A stretch of 60,463 nucleotides of DNA, taken from contig CACZAN010000026.1 of NCBI GenBank assembly GCA_902779165.1, positions 1 through 60,463 on the forward strand, read 5' to 3'. A program made the position numbers and the translations under genes. Under the pieces are notes generated by a model. It was not told where the DNA came from and searched no databases. It was given only the letters and a program-made list of their open reading frames with translations. The first letter of the stretch is position 1; each line of letters starts with the position of its first letter. Below are positions 6,520 to 15,483 of the stretch, in pieces. The stretch is from an uncultured Bacteroidales bacterium (GTDB taxonomy: Bacteria; Bacteroidota; Bacteroidia; Bacteroidales; Bacteroidaceae).

Positions 6520-7650
6520 CTATAACCTTTGACTCAATCTTGGAATCATGACCTCTTTCCACGTGCGGAAATCGCCTTCGATGATGTGGCGTCGGGCCTC
6601 GCGGACGAGCCAGAGGTAGAAGGCGAGGTTGTGGATGCTGCCGATTTGCAGGGCCAGCAGCTCCTGGGCCTTATACAGGTGGTGGAGGTAGGCGCGGGTG
6701 TAGGTGTGGTCGACATAGCTGGTGCCGTTGGGGTCTATGGGTGTGAAGTCCGTGGCCCACTTGGCATTGCGCATGTTCATGATGCCCTCGGAGGTGAAGA
6801 GCATGGCGTTGCGTCCGTTGCGTGTGGGCATGACGCAGTCGAACATATCCACTCCCAGGGCTATGGCCTCGAGGATGTTCACGGGTGTTCCCACGCCCAT
6901 GAGGTATCGCGGACGGTCGTTGGGAAGGATGCCGTTGACGAGTTCTATCATCTCGTACATCACTTCGGCAGGCTCGCCCACGGCCAGTCCTCCGATGGCG
7001 TTGCCCTCGGCTTCCTTGGATGCAATGAACTCGGCACTCTCGGTGCGGAGGTCGCGGTAGGTGCATCCCTGAACGATGGGGAAGAGGGCTTGGTGGTAGC
7101 CGTAGCGGGGTTCCGTCTCGTTGAAGCGTTGGATGCACCGATCGAGCCAATGATGCGTGAGTGTCAGGCTCTTACGGGCGTAGTCATAGGGCGCTGTTCC
7201 AGGCGGACATTCGTCGAATGCCATGATGATGTCGGCACCTATGGAGCGCTCGATGTCCATCACTCGTTCTGGCGAGAAGAAATGCTTGGAGCCGTCGATA
7301 TGGCTTCGGAACTCACAGCCTTCTTCCTTCAGTTTGCGGATGCCGGTGAGCGAGAAGACCTGGAAGCCGCCGCTGTCGGTGAGCATGGGGCGCTGGAAGC
7401 CGTTGAAGCGGTGGAGGCCGCCAGCCTGTTCGATGATGCTGGTGCCGGGGCGGAGGTAGAGGTGGTAGGTGTTGCCGAGGATGATTTCGGCGTTGATGTC
7501 CTCATAGAGGTCGCGCAGCTGCACGCCCTTGACGGAGCCCACGGTGCCCACGGGCATGAAGATCGGGGTGTGGATGTCGCCGTGGTCGGTGTGAATCACT
7601 CCCGCACGCGCGCTGGATTGGGGGTCAGTATGTTCAAGTGAAAAAGTCAT
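6520..7650 (-). CDS. tgt: tRNA-guanine transglycosylase (Tgt), zinc cysteines absent
   Basis: Exchanges guanine 34 for the queuosine precursor in tRNAs with GUN anticodons; cytoplasmic, 376 residues, normal length. TDSGGFQVFS carries the catalytic Asp92, and MFDCVMPTRNGRN carries the nucleophile Asp271; QGCTYRDLR and GGLAVGEP are further family marks. The canonical zinc ligands CxCxxC before the SRAYL helix are replaced: the stretch reads DPNGTSYVDHTYTRAYLHHL, with Gly309, Ser311 and Asp314 at the cysteine positions. The fourth ligand region, SIHNLAFY (His340), is retained. I recall the same replacement in other Bacteroidetes Tgt, so this is probably a lineage trait. The ATG overlaps the lon stop codon, implying co-transcription. 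Confidence 0.93.
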   Translation of the reverse strand: MTFSLEHTDPQSSARAGVIHTDHGDIHTPIFMPVGTVGSVKGVQLRDLYEDINAEIILGNTYHLYLRPGTSIIEQAGGLHRFNGFQRPMLTDSGGFQVFSLTGIRKLKEEGCEFRSHIDGSKHFFSPERVMDIERSIGADIIMAFDECPPGTAPYDYARKSLTLTHHWLDRCIQRFNETEPRYGYHQALFPIVQGCTYRDLRTESAEFIASKEAEGNAIGGLAVGEPAEVMYEMIELVNGILPNDRPRYLMGVGTPVNILEAIALGVDMFDCVMPTRNGRNAMLFTSEGIMNMRNAKWATDFTPIDPNGTSYVDHTYTRAYLHHLYKAQELLALQIGSIHNLAFYLWLVREARRHIIEGDFRTWKEVMIPRLSQRL

Positions 7651-10103
7651 TCTGTCTTTTCTTTTTCCTCGTCGAACTTAAACTGGATGGGGCGCTCGAC
7701 CTGTTCCTTGAGCAGGGCGAAGTCCAGTACGTCGAGAATCGTCTGTACGTAGTGGAACGAGAGGCCGCGGAGGTACATCTCGTCGATTTCCTCGATATCC
7801 TTGCGGTTGTCTTCGCAGAGGATGATGTCGGTGATGCCGGCGCGCTTGGCGGCCAGAATCTTCTCCTTGATGCCGCCCACGGGAAGCACCTTGCCGCGCA
7901 GGGTGATCTCGCCCGTCATGGCCAGGTTGTGGCGCACGCGACGCTGGGTGAGTGCCGATACGAGGCTGGTGGTCATGGTGATGCCCGCGCTGGGACCGTC
8001 CTTGGGCACAGCACCCTCGGGCACGTGGATGTGGATGTTGTAGTTGTCGAAGATGCGGATGTCCACTCCGATATCTTCGGCATGTGCCTTGATGAACTCC
8101 ACGGCGAGCATGGCGGATTCCTTCATCACGTCGCCGAGGTTGCCGGTGAGTGTCAGCTTCTGTCCCTTTCCGCGACTGAGGCTGCTCTCGATGAACAGGA
8201 TCTCGCCGCCGACGCTGGTCCATGCCAGTCCGGTGACGACGCCTGCGAAGCCGTTGCCCTGGTACATGTCGCGCGAGAATTTGGGCTTGCCAAGGATGCG
8301 CTCCACGTCTGCTGGTTCTACCTTGCTGGCGGGGAAGGAGTTGTTGCGCTCGTAGTAGAGCACCATCTTGCGGTAGAAGCGGTCGAGTTCCTTCTCCAGT
8401 CCGCGCACGCCGCTCTCGCGGGTGTAGCGCTCGATGAGGAATTCCATCGCGGACTTGGTGAACTTCAGTTCCTTGCGCTCCTTGATGCCGCAGTTCTCTT
8501 TGACGCGCGGTTCCAGATGGCGGCGGGCTATCTCTATCTTTTCCTCAGTAATATAGCCGTTTACCTCGATGAGTTCCATGCGGTCGAGCAGGGGCTGGGG
8601 GATGGTGCCCACGTTGTTGGCTGTGGCGATGAACATCACCTTCGAGAGGTCGAAGTCCACCTCGAGGAAGTTGTCGTGGAAAGCGGAGTTCTGCTCGGGG
8701 TCCAGCACTTCGAGCAAGGCGCTGGCGGGGTCGCCATTGTGGGTGTGCTCCGTGATCTTGTCAATCTCATCGAGCACGAAGACGGGGTTCGACGAACCCG
8801 CCTTGATGAGACTCTTGATGATGCGTCCGGGCATGGCTCCGATGTATGTGCGGCGGTGGCCGCGGATTTCAGCTTCGTCGTGCAGTCCGCCCAATGATGC
8901 GCGCACGTACTTGCGCTTCAGTGCCGATGCAATGCTCTTGCAGAGCGACGTCTTGCCGACTCCGGGAGGGCCGTAGAGGCAGATGATGGTGGACTTGCCT
9001 CCCGAGGTGTTCATCTGTCGCACGGCCAGGTGCTCGAGGATGCGCTCCTTGACTTCCTTCATGCCGTAGTGGTTCTTGTTCAGCACGCGCTCGGCATGGT
9101 TGAGGTTCAGGTTGTCGGGGGTGACAATTCCCCAGGGCAGCTGCAGCATCGTCTCAAGATAGTTGTACTGCACCTGGTAGTCCGGACTCTGGGTGTTCAG
9201 CCGCTCCATCTTCTGCAGTTCGTGCATGAAGGTCTCGCGCACCTCGTCAGACCAGTGCATGTTCTGGGCTTTCTTTCTCAGCTTGGCGCTGTCGTTCTCT
9301 GCCGTGGAGCCCAGCTGTTCCTGAATGTTGTGGAGCTGCTGCTGGAGGAAGAACTCGCGCTGCTGGTTGTCGATGTCGGCCTGTGTCTTCTTCTGTATCT
9401 CGCTGCGGATGCGGGCGAACTGAATGTTGCGCGCCACCAGACGGAGCAAGTCGGTAGTACGGGTGAGTATGCTGCGCTCGGCCAGCAGACTGATTTTCTC
9501 TTCGACGGACAGCTGCATGTTGGAGCAGACGTAGTTGACGAAGAAGCGCATGCTGTAGGCATTGTTGATGCCCACGATGTCCTCGTCGGTATAGCGGTCG
9601 TGGAGATTCAGGAACTCCACCAAGCGCTCGCGAAGGGTGGCCTTGAGCACGCTGAACTGGGCATCGTTCATCTCGTTGTAGCGCTCAGGCTGGCGCTCGG
9701 CGAAACCGTAGATGTTGCCGTCCTCGGTGCGGATGTTCTTGAACTTCACGGGGGCCAGTCCCTGGATGATGGCGGTGCAGGTGCCGTCGGGCAGGTCGAA
9801 GATGCGCAAGACGCGCGCTGCCACACCCCTATCAAAGAGGTCCTCGCGGGCGGGAAGCTCGGTGCTGGGTAGGCGTTGTGTGGCAGTGGCGATGATGAGT
9901 CCCAGCTCTGCCGACTTGCGCACGAGGTCTATGGAGTTCGGACGTCCGATGGTTATGGGCATGATGACTCCGGGGAACAGCACCGTGTCGCGAAGCGGAA
10001 GTATATGCAGGGGATTGCTGTATTCTACTTCGTAGATGCTTTTCTCGTCGCCGTCGTATTCTGCGATGAAGGAGAATGGATTGTTATTCTGTTCGTTGTT
10101 CAT
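7647..10103 (-). CDS. lon: ATP-dependent Lon protease
   Basis: Cytoplasmic AAA+ serine protease that degrades misfolded and regulatory proteins; 818 residues. The N-terminal substrate-binding LAN domain spans about 28-235 ([14 protein letters not shown]), a coiled region follows, then the AAA+ module with Walker A GPPGVGKT (378-385), Walker B VFVLDEID and arginine-finger region, and the C-terminal protease with PKDGPSAG (Ser705) and the catalytic Lys746 in [14 protein letters not shown]. The C-terminus ends in an acidic/basic tail. It is first in a lon-tgt transcript: the stop overlaps the tgt start by 4 nt. A TACCTTTG -7 box sits about 72 nt upstream of the ATG. Confidence 0.96.
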   Translation of the reverse strand: MNNEQNNNPFSFIAEYDGDEKSIYEVEYSNPLHILPLRDTVLFPGVIMPITIGRPNSIDLVRKSAELGLIIATATQRLPSTELPAREDLFDRGVAARVLRIFDLPDGTCTAIIQGLAPVKFKNIRTEDGNIYGFAERQPERYNEMNDAQFSVLKATLRERLVEFLNLHDRYTDEDIVGINNAYSMRFFVNYVCSNMQLSVEEKISLLAERSILTRTTDLLRLVARNIQFARIRSEIQKKTQADIDNQQREFFLQQQLHNIQEQLGSTAENDSAKLRKKAQNMHWSDEVRETFMHELQKMERLNTQSPDYQVQYNYLETMLQLPWGIVTPDNLNLNHAERVLNKNHYGMKEVKERILEHLAVRQMNTSGGKSTIICLYGPPGVGKTSLCKSIASALKRKYVRASLGGLHDEAEIRGHRRTYIGAMPGRIIKSLIKAGSSNPVFVLDEIDKITEHTHNGDPASALLEVLDPEQNSAFHDNFLEVDFDLSKVMFIATANNVGTIPQPLLDRMELIEVNGYITEEKIEIARRHLEPRVKENCGIKERKELKFTKSAMEFLIERYTRESGVRGLEKELDRFYRKMVLYYERNNSFPASKVEPADVERILGKPKFSRDMYQGNGFAGVVTGLAWTSVGGEILFIESSLSRGKGQKLTLTGNLGDVMKESAMLAVEFIKAHAEDIGVDIRIFDNYNIHIHVPEGAVPKDGPSAGITMTTSLVSALTQRRVRHNLAMTGEITLRGKVLPVGGIKEKILAAKRAGITDIILCEDNRKDIEEIDEMYLRGLSFHYVQTILDVLDFALLKEQVERPIQFKFDEEKEKTE

Positions 10104-10174
10104 GAATGACTATTTTATGGTCTGAATGTGCTCTTTTGTGGCCCTAAGATGTTGTCTGAGGTCTAAAGAGCGCG

Positions 10175-10182
10175 CAAAGGTA
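10175..10182 (-). promoter_or_regulatory. -7 box for lon
   Basis: CAAAGGTA on the plus strand reads TACCTTTG on the minus strand, matching TAnnTTTG. No convincing -33 TTTG lies at the expected spacing. Confidence 0.55.
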
Positions 10183-10226
10183 GTGATAATTTGCGAGATT
10201 TCATGCATTTTGTTGCAAGAAACCGC

Positions 10227-10934
10227 CTACCAAAGGTAGAAATCGCCGGTTAGAGCGGCATAATCGCAGCTTCTGCCTCCGTTGTCGTTCAAAATAAGCG
10301 GATTTTCTTCTTCCCAGGAGCACAGCTGCCGGCAGAAGGTGGCGAGCACGCGTTTGGGAGCTTTCCGGGCAGTCCCCTGCACCGTTCTGTAACGTTTCAG
10401 GAAGAGTCCTTTGATGACGCAGAGTTGCCGGAAGCGGTCGAAGGCAGACGTGGGAAGAATCGTGCTGAAGCTGCCGTCCTCACGAAGTAAAGTAGCCGTT
10501 CCTGCGACCAGTGATTCGAAGCTCAGCGACTGTACGTGGCGTGCAAGACTTCTGTTTGCCTCGGGCGGAAGCAGTGATTCCTCGAAGAAGGGAGGATTGC
10601 AGACGATGGCGTCGAAACGTTCGCTGGTCGCTGCCAGTTCCTGCAGGTATTGCAGACGTACCTCGACACGGGACTGGAAAGGCGAGGCTGCCACGTTCTC
10701 GCGAGCCTGCTCCACCGCTTCTCCAACGATGTCAATGCCCGTCACCTGAATGCCCGGAGACCGCTGTGCAGCCATGAGGGCGATGAGCCCCGAACCCGTT
10801 CCGATGTCCAGCACCTTGCCTGTTGCGGGCAGTTCCGCCCATGCTCCGACGAGCACTCCGTCGGTGCCCACTTTCATGGCGCAGCGGTCGTGGGCGATGG
10901 TGAATTGCTTGAACTGGAACGTCGGCGAGCCCAT
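10227..10934 (-). CDS. trmN6: tRNA1(Val) adenine-37 N6-methyltransferase-like protein
   Basis: SAM-dependent methyltransferase of the YfiC/TrmN6 type, expected to methylate A37 of tRNA1(Val); 235 residues, full length. The start FQFKQFTIAHDRCAMKVGTDGVLVGAW is the family's characteristic N-terminus. Motif I VLDIGTGSGLIAL (41-53) binds SAM, and AIVCNPPFFEESL (113-116 NPPF) is the N6-adenine methyltransferase motif IV. It lies 6 nt downstream of the secreted amidase-like gene on the same strand, so the two are probably co-transcribed. Related RNA or protein methyltransferases share motif IV, so the tRNA target is from family knowledge only. Confidence 0.85.
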   Translation of the reverse strand: MGSPTFQFKQFTIAHDRCAMKVGTDGVLVGAWAELPATGKVLDIGTGSGLIALMAAQRSPGIQVTGIDIVGEAVEQARENVAASPFQSRVEVRLQYLQELAATSERFDAIVCNPPFFEESLLPPEANRSLARHVQSLSFESLVAGTATLLREDGSFSTILPTSAFDRFRQLCVIKGLFLKRYRTVQGTARKAPKRVLATFCRQLCSWEEENPLILNDNGGRSCDYAALTGDFYLW

Positions 10935-10940
10935 GCAACA

Positions 10941-13940
10941 TCAACGGATGAGGAAGGTGATGATATTACTGAGCAGGCGGCGGCGGAAGTCGGTATCGGT
11001 GATGCTCTCTAAGGGGAACCCGATGGTCATGGCGCGATAGTCGCTGCCGTCGTAGGCCACAGCGGCCGATTGTCCTGAAGGATTGTAAACCATGGGGCAG
11101 AAGGCATCTTTCGTGGGTGCGAGGCAGTCCACGGACGGCACGCAGTAGCTGGTCTCGTTCAACCGGCGATATAGGTCGAAGGATCCGTCGTTGCTGGTCA
11201 CTCCGCTGATGGAATCACTCACGAGGGCGCCGGCATATTCGTATTTCAGCAGGGTGCGGGTCAGCAGGCGGTCGGACTGGCTGGTCATGTCCGAACCCAC
11301 GTAGGCGCCGCTGACGAGGAGGCTTCCTCCGGAACGGGCGAACTCTGCTGCCACCTGGGTGAGAGCATTGGGGAACACCTTATATTGCCGCAGGGAGTAG
11401 CCGTCGGCTTTCTCGGCTCCGAAGACGATGTCCATCAGATGGATGGGGCGGCTGTCGAAGTCGGCACGACTGACGGCACTCACGGTGCAGCTGGAGATAC
11501 TCAATTTGCCGCCTGTGGCCACGATGAAGTCGCGGGCGTGGCGAGTGGTCCAGTCGCGGGTGTTGCCGGCCAGGATCATGCCTTCGAGTTCCCTGCCGCT
11601 GTAGCCCAGTCCTCCATAGGTCTCGCGCCCAATTCCCTTCTTGTCGAAGCAGAGCTGCTGGCCGCAGTAGCCTGGCATCTTGGCCATCGGCACACCGGGG
11701 TCGGCCAGGATATCGAAGCCCTGGGTGGTATCGTTGTCGAAGGGTTGAGGACCTGCCAGGCGGTCGAAGGCGTCGATGATGAGTGCCTGCTTGTCTGAAG
11801 ACATGGAGAGGAACGCACACACTTCTTCCGAGGGCATACTCTGTCCGCCGGCATTGGCGGCAGTGACCTTGAAGCGATGCAGCACCTCGGGCTCTGCGGT
11901 GTCGAGTTCGAAGTGGGCTTCGCTGACATAGGTTCCGTTGTCGAAGTCTCCGTCGCCGACAGCATGGTACACGACGAACCCATCAGGCATGGCACTCTTC
12001 TCCAGTGGGTCTTCCACTGCCAGCCAGCTGACGCGGATCTGTCGGGTGCCCGGGGTGATGTATGCCCCTAAGGCTGTTACGGGCAGGGGCTGCACAACGA
12101 CGTCGTTGTCGTCGTGCATGGAGTGGATGTAGCGGAGGATGCCCTTGTAGGCGGCTCGCGCTAAGGTGAACTTGAACATGGGGTCGTGGCCCATGCAGAG
12201 GTCTGCCCAGTTCTGGTGCGAGAGCATCTCGAGGATGCCGCCGGGCACTTCGGGTTCGCGGCTCTCGCTGTAGTTGCGGTCATACATCTGGCGGCGCGTC
12301 CATCGTCCGTAGGTCGCCTGCAGGTCTTCTGTCACCTGGGTCAGCACCAGGTCACAGAGGTCGCGGGATGCCATTCTGCTGGTGCCCGAAGGATAGCGGC
12401 CGTTGTTGAAGTCCGTGGTGTAGATGCTCAGTGAGCCGATGAGGCTATTGTCGCGGGTGTAGCCTGCGTCGGTGTGTAGGGCGAGGCTCATCTCTATGGG
12501 CACACACAGTCCTTGCACATCGGTGTTCGTGGTGTCCTGACGAATGACGTCGGGAGTATCGGAAGGAGCGTTGACCGTTGACTCTTTTGTCCAGGGCTGG
12601 GGGAAGGGGAGGTAGGCGCTGCCGCGTGCCAAGTGGCTGGCAGACAGCGAGCGTACGTTGATGTCCTCTGAATAATCGTTGGTCCAGCCTTTGTTGCCAT
12701 AGACCCATGCCGGCATGCCTGCCCACTGGGCCGAGTAGCGTGCTCCTTCGAGGAAGCGGGGCAGGCCACTGACCTTCAGCGAAGTGCTGTCGCCGCGGGC
12801 AATGTTGCCCATACCTCCGCCGAAGCGTACGGCATCGGCCGTCACATGGCCGCGATAGGCGCTGTAGTTGGTGAGAACAACGCAATTGTCCTTGCTGCTG
12901 CCGGCAGCGAAATCAAAGGTGCCGAGGTACACCCATGTGCCGCCGCCCATCTGCTGATTCACGCGGAAGGAGGTCTGAGTGCCACGGTGGATGACGGTGT
13001 AGTGGGCATCCTGCACGCTGGTGGGCAGGGTAGTGTAGGAGACATAGACGGCGTATTGTCCGTCCTCGGGGATGGCGGGTGTCCAGATGATGCTGCTCGT
13101 CTGGTTCTTACGGTTTTGAGTGGATGCCTGACGGCTTGTGCCATCGCGGAAAGGGTTCTCCTTGTTGACGTAGGTGGCTTTCAGGTGAGCGAAGCCGGTG
13201 CCAGCAGTTTCCCATGCTTGTGCCCCTACGAGTTCCTGATAGTTGCCGTCCAGCTGGGGAGTATCGTTATCGACGATGGCTTCGTGCTTCTGCCAGTCGC
13301 GCTCGCGGGCAGAATAGACGATGGCGCCAGCATTCTCGAGCATGGGAATGAGGTAGGGGACGACGATTGTCTGGGAGAGCAGGTCCTCGGTGGTGCAGAA
13401 CAGGCGGGGACGTTGCCACACCCACTCCTGTTCACGGATGGAATAATAGCGGCCATGACTGGCGCAGACGCCGAGGTGGCGGCCTTCCAGGCCTTTCTTC
13501 GTGGAATAGGGGCGGTCGAGCGGTGTCACCCAGGCGTTGCCTCGGTGATCCCTGTCGCTCCATCGGCGGTCGGATTCGTGTTCCCATCCTCCTTGCACCA
13601 GCTCTTCTATCAGTTTGCCTTTCGAATAGAGCAGGAGTTTGTAGTCCTTGTAGGTTGCGGGCAGGATGTTGCGCAGCTGCTGGTAGGTCTGTTCCACCTT
13701 GGCACGGTCGAAGGAGTACCACGCCAGCACCTCATTTGCATAGACCCGCACTTGTCTCGACTCGTTGTCGATGATGAGGTTCTCGAGTTTGCTGGCCTCC
13801 CTGCGACCTGCGTAAACGGAAGAGTAGCCTGCGACAAAACTGGCAATATTGGTCTGTACCTGTGGCTCCTGTGCAAAACAAACGGCTTCTGCCTGAAACA
13901 GAAGCCCTATAGCGAAGAGAGTCTTAATAAGTCGGCTCAT
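10941..13940 (-). CDS. Secreted amidase/golvesin-like multidomain protein
   Basis: Large exported protein of 999 residues. The ATG at 13940 starts a signal peptide MSRLIKTLFAIGLLFQAEA with likely cleavage after CFA. A catalytic-like core resembling N-acetylmuramoyl-L-alanine amidase (Amidase_3) appears in split form: LGVCASHGRYY (His about 162), LALHTDAGY (about 485) and GGILEMLSHQNW (Glu about 568). Between the first two, about residues 283-380 match a golvesin/xanthan-lyase type beta-sandwich (WTPAIPEDGQYAVYVSY ... GTWVYLGTFDF ... VTADAVRFGGG). A fibronectin III-like domain follows (IRVSWLAVEDPLEKS), then a C-terminal domain containing a FARSGGSLLVSGAYVGSD flavodoxin/GATase-like stretch. 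A role in peptidoglycan or polysaccharide turnover at the cell surface is inferred. Bacteroidales relatives are often labelled xanthan lyase on the basis of the golvesin domain alone. Confidence 0.65.
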   Translation of the reverse strand: MSRLIKTLFAIGLLFQAEAVCFAQEPQVQTNIASFVAGYSSVYAGRREASKLENLIIDNESRQVRVYANEVLAWYSFDRAKVEQTYQQLRNILPATYKDYKLLLYSKGKLIEELVQGGWEHESDRRWSDRDHRGNAWVTPLDRPYSTKKGLEGRHLGVCASHGRYYSIREQEWVWQRPRLFCTTEDLLSQTIVVPYLIPMLENAGAIVYSARERDWQKHEAIVDNDTPQLDGNYQELVGAQAWETAGTGFAHLKATYVNKENPFRDGTSRQASTQNRKNQTSSIIWTPAIPEDGQYAVYVSYTTLPTSVQDAHYTVIHRGTQTSFRVNQQMGGGTWVYLGTFDFAAGSSKDNCVVLTNYSAYRGHVTADAVRFGGGMGNIARGDSTSLKVSGLPRFLEGARYSAQWAGMPAWVYGNKGWTNDYSEDINVRSLSASHLARGSAYLPFPQPWTKESTVNAPSDTPDVIRQDTTNTDVQGLCVPIEMSLALHTDAGYTRDNSLIGSLSIYTTDFNNGRYPSGTSRMASRDLCDLVLTQVTEDLQATYGRWTRRQMYDRNYSESREPEVPGGILEMLSHQNWADLCMGHDPMFKFTLARAAYKGILRYIHSMHDDNDVVVQPLPVTALGAYITPGTRQIRVSWLAVEDPLEKSAMPDGFVVYHAVGDGDFDNGTYVSEAHFELDTAEPEVLHRFKVTAANAGGQSMPSEEVCAFLSMSSDKQALIIDAFDRLAGPQPFDNDTTQGFDILADPGVPMAKMPGYCGQQLCFDKKGIGRETYGGLGYSGRELEGMILAGNTRDWTTRHARDFIVATGGKLSISSCTVSAVSRADFDSRPIHLMDIVFGAEKADGYSLRQYKVFPNALTQVAAEFARSGGSLLVSGAYVGSDMTSQSDRLLTRTLLKYEYAGALVSDSISGVTSNDGSFDLYRRLNETSYCVPSVDCLAPTKDAFCPMVYNPSGQSAAVAYDGSDYRAMTIGFPLESITDTDFRRRLLSNIITFLIR

Positions 13941-13982
13941 AGGATGGTGAAAGTAACTCAAATGATGAAGATCAAATGAAGG

Positions 13983-14525
13983 TCAGATGATGAAGTTCTG
14001 TGGTTTCTTGCCCTTGAAGGGACGGAAGTATTCTTTGATTTCCTGCATCTGACCATCGACGTCGCCATTGGGAATGATGCTTTTCGTGCAGACGATGCGC
14101 TTCTGGGCGTAGTCCAAGCCAAAGAGCAGGATGGGCAGTTCAGCCTTCAGGGCGATGTAATAGAATCCTTTCTTCCATTCGGTAGTGGGCTTGCGCGTCC
14201 CCTCAGGAGTGATGCACAGTCCAAACTTGTCGCGCTCGCGGGCCACTTGTGCTAACTGGTCGGTGAGGCTGGTGTGCTTGCTGCGATACACCGGGATGCC
14301 TCCCAACTTGCGGAAGATGGGTCCCAGAGGCCAGAAGAACCATTCTTTCTTCATCATGAAGTCACAATGGAAGCCCTCGGCACGGCTGTAGAGCAGTCCC
14401 ATAATGAAATCCCAGTTGCTGGTGTGCGGTGCCAGGGCAATAATGTATTTGTCGGGCAGGGTCATAGAGACTTCTACTTGCCAGCCCAGCAAGCGATAGA
14501 GCAGGAATCGCAAGAACTTCTGCAT
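13983..14525 (-). CDS. PlsC-like 1-acyl-glycerol-phosphate acyltransferase
   Basis: Membrane-associated acyltransferase of 180 residues. APHTSNWDFIMG supplies the HxxxxD catalytic motif (family block I), IPVYRSKH matches block II, and CITPEGTRKPTTEWKKGFYYIA matches block III (EGTR). The length is short for PlsC and fits the smaller family members that resemble glycerol acyltransferases. The expected reaction is acyl transfer to lysophosphatidate; the acceptor could instead be an ornithine or glycine lipid precursor, since Bacteroidales use PlsC paralogues for such lipids. The next gene upstream ends 14 nt before its ATG in the same direction, so the two are likely co-transcribed. Confidence 0.82.
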   Translation of the reverse strand: MQKFLRFLLYRLLGWQVEVSMTLPDKYIIALAPHTSNWDFIMGLLYSRAEGFHCDFMMKKEWFFWPLGPIFRKLGGIPVYRSKHTSLTDQLAQVARERDKFGLCITPEGTRKPTTEWKKGFYYIALKAELPILLFGLDYAQKRIVCTKSIIPNGDVDGQMQEIKEYFRPFKGKKPQNFII

Positions 14526-14539
14526 ATGGAAAGTGGTGT

Positions 14540-14809
14540 TCAGATAAGATGATAGATGTGGTCGATGATTTCATTGGTGCTCACCGTGAGGTCGTCGCGC
14601 AGTTGAGCGAAGAACCGTCCTGTCTGTCTGCGATCCACATGGCTGAGCCTGCTGATGAAATCTTCCTGCATGAGCAGGATACTTTGTGCGATGTTCTCTA
14701 CATCTTCGTCTTTGATATTCGGGTTCGTTTGCTTAACAGCTAAGCACTCGATGAGCAAATCTGCACTGACCAGATTTATCGCCTTTTTCAGTTCTCTTCT
14801 TTTTGCCAT
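14540..14809 (-). CDS. Small conserved protein of unknown function
   Basis: 89 residues from the ATG at 14809 (MAKRRELKKAINLVSADLL). It is predicted fully helical and charged, with no membrane segment or signal peptide; the middle (EDVENIAQSILLMQEDFISRLSHVD) would be amphipathic. I do not recognise a named domain. A longer in-frame extension upstream to 14869 overlaps the promoter at 14839-14870 and was rejected as the start. It is the first gene of a likely two-gene unit with the PlsC-like acyltransferase 14 nt downstream. Confidence 0.7.
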   Translation of the reverse strand: MAKRRELKKAINLVSADLLIECLAVKQTNPNIKDEDVENIAQSILLMQEDFISRLSHVDRRQTGRFFAQLRDDLTVSTNEIIDHIYHLI

Positions 14810-14838
14810 AATACATCGGGTATATTTGAAAATCGCGG

Positions 14839-14870
14839 CTAAGGTACCATATTCTCTGAACTTATCCAAA
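14839..14870 (-). promoter_or_regulatory. Bacteroidetes-type promoter
   Basis: On the minus strand TTTG (14867-14870) is separated by exactly 20 nt from TACCTTAG (14839-14846), close to the TTTG-N19-21-TAnnTTTG consensus. It would drive the small protein and acyltransferase genes. Confidence 0.65.
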
Positions 14871-14939
14871 CATTTTTAATTTTTTTATGATTCTGGCGGC
14901 CTTCTTTTATGTTTTATTGTTTAAAAAGGCGATTCGTCA

Positions 14940-15482
14940 TTAGTTATCTGTTTGAATCTGTACGAATTGGTCGAGGTTTTCGTCGACATAATGGGCGATA
15001 AGGGCAGTGATGTCTTCTTCGTTCTCGATGAAGGTGTCGTCGAGGTCGTCGAAATCGGGATATTGCTCGAAGAGAGCCATGAATTCATCCTCGCTGCACG
15101 GGCGCGTCAGCTCGTTGCCATATTGTTCATAGAGCTGGCGTCCTTTGTAGATGAGTTTCGAGAAATCGTGGAGGATGGAGGTGCCGCTGTCTGCTTCCAC
15201 CTTTTCTCCCCAAAGGCGCATGGCCTTGGCGAAGGGGTTGAGGAAGATGAAGGGCCCAAGTCCATTGTGAATCAGCTGGATGAATCCTCCGTCGGTGACC
15301 TCGTCGTGCAGCATACGATAGGCCAGTAGCGTGATTTGTTCGCCATTGAGTTCGGGCATCGTTTGGGCGTTGAGTTCGCCGCCGATGGCTTCGAGAATGG
15401 TGTCGGAGATGAGGTGCAGGAAGGCATCCATACCTTCTCCTGCGGCAGCTATGATACGTGATTCAGGGAGCGTGGGAAGCAT
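14940..15482 (-). CDS. DMP19-like (DUF4375) protein
   Basis: 180 residues from the ATG at 15482, two bases after the metH stop codon; a longer reading frame runs back inside metH and is not credible. The segment DGGFIQLIHNGLGPFIFLNPFAKAMRLWG is typical of the DMP19/DUF4375 family, named after a DNA-mimic protein of Neisseria. The C-terminus is strongly acidic (YPDFDDLDDTFIENEEDITAL), which fits a DNA-mimic-like surface, but most members of the family have no assigned function. Its tight coupling to metH suggests translation from the same mRNA rather than a shared pathway. Confidence 0.75.
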   Translation of the reverse strand: MLPTLPESRIIAAAGEGMDAFLHLISDTILEAIGGELNAQTMPELNGEQITLLAYRMLHDEVTDGGFIQLIHNGLGPFIFLNPFAKAMRLWGEKVEADSGTSILHDFSKLIYKGRQLYEQYGNELTRPCSEDEFMALFEQYPDFDDLDDTFIENEEDITALIAHYVDENLDQFVQIQTDN

Positions 15483-15483
15483 A

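Noticed and set aside
6529-13979. Several 280-420 codon open frames on the plus strand opposite tgt, lon and the secreted amidase-like gene
   Set aside because: No family motifs, and the minus-strand genes are unambiguous; G/C-biased third positions keep the antisense frames open.
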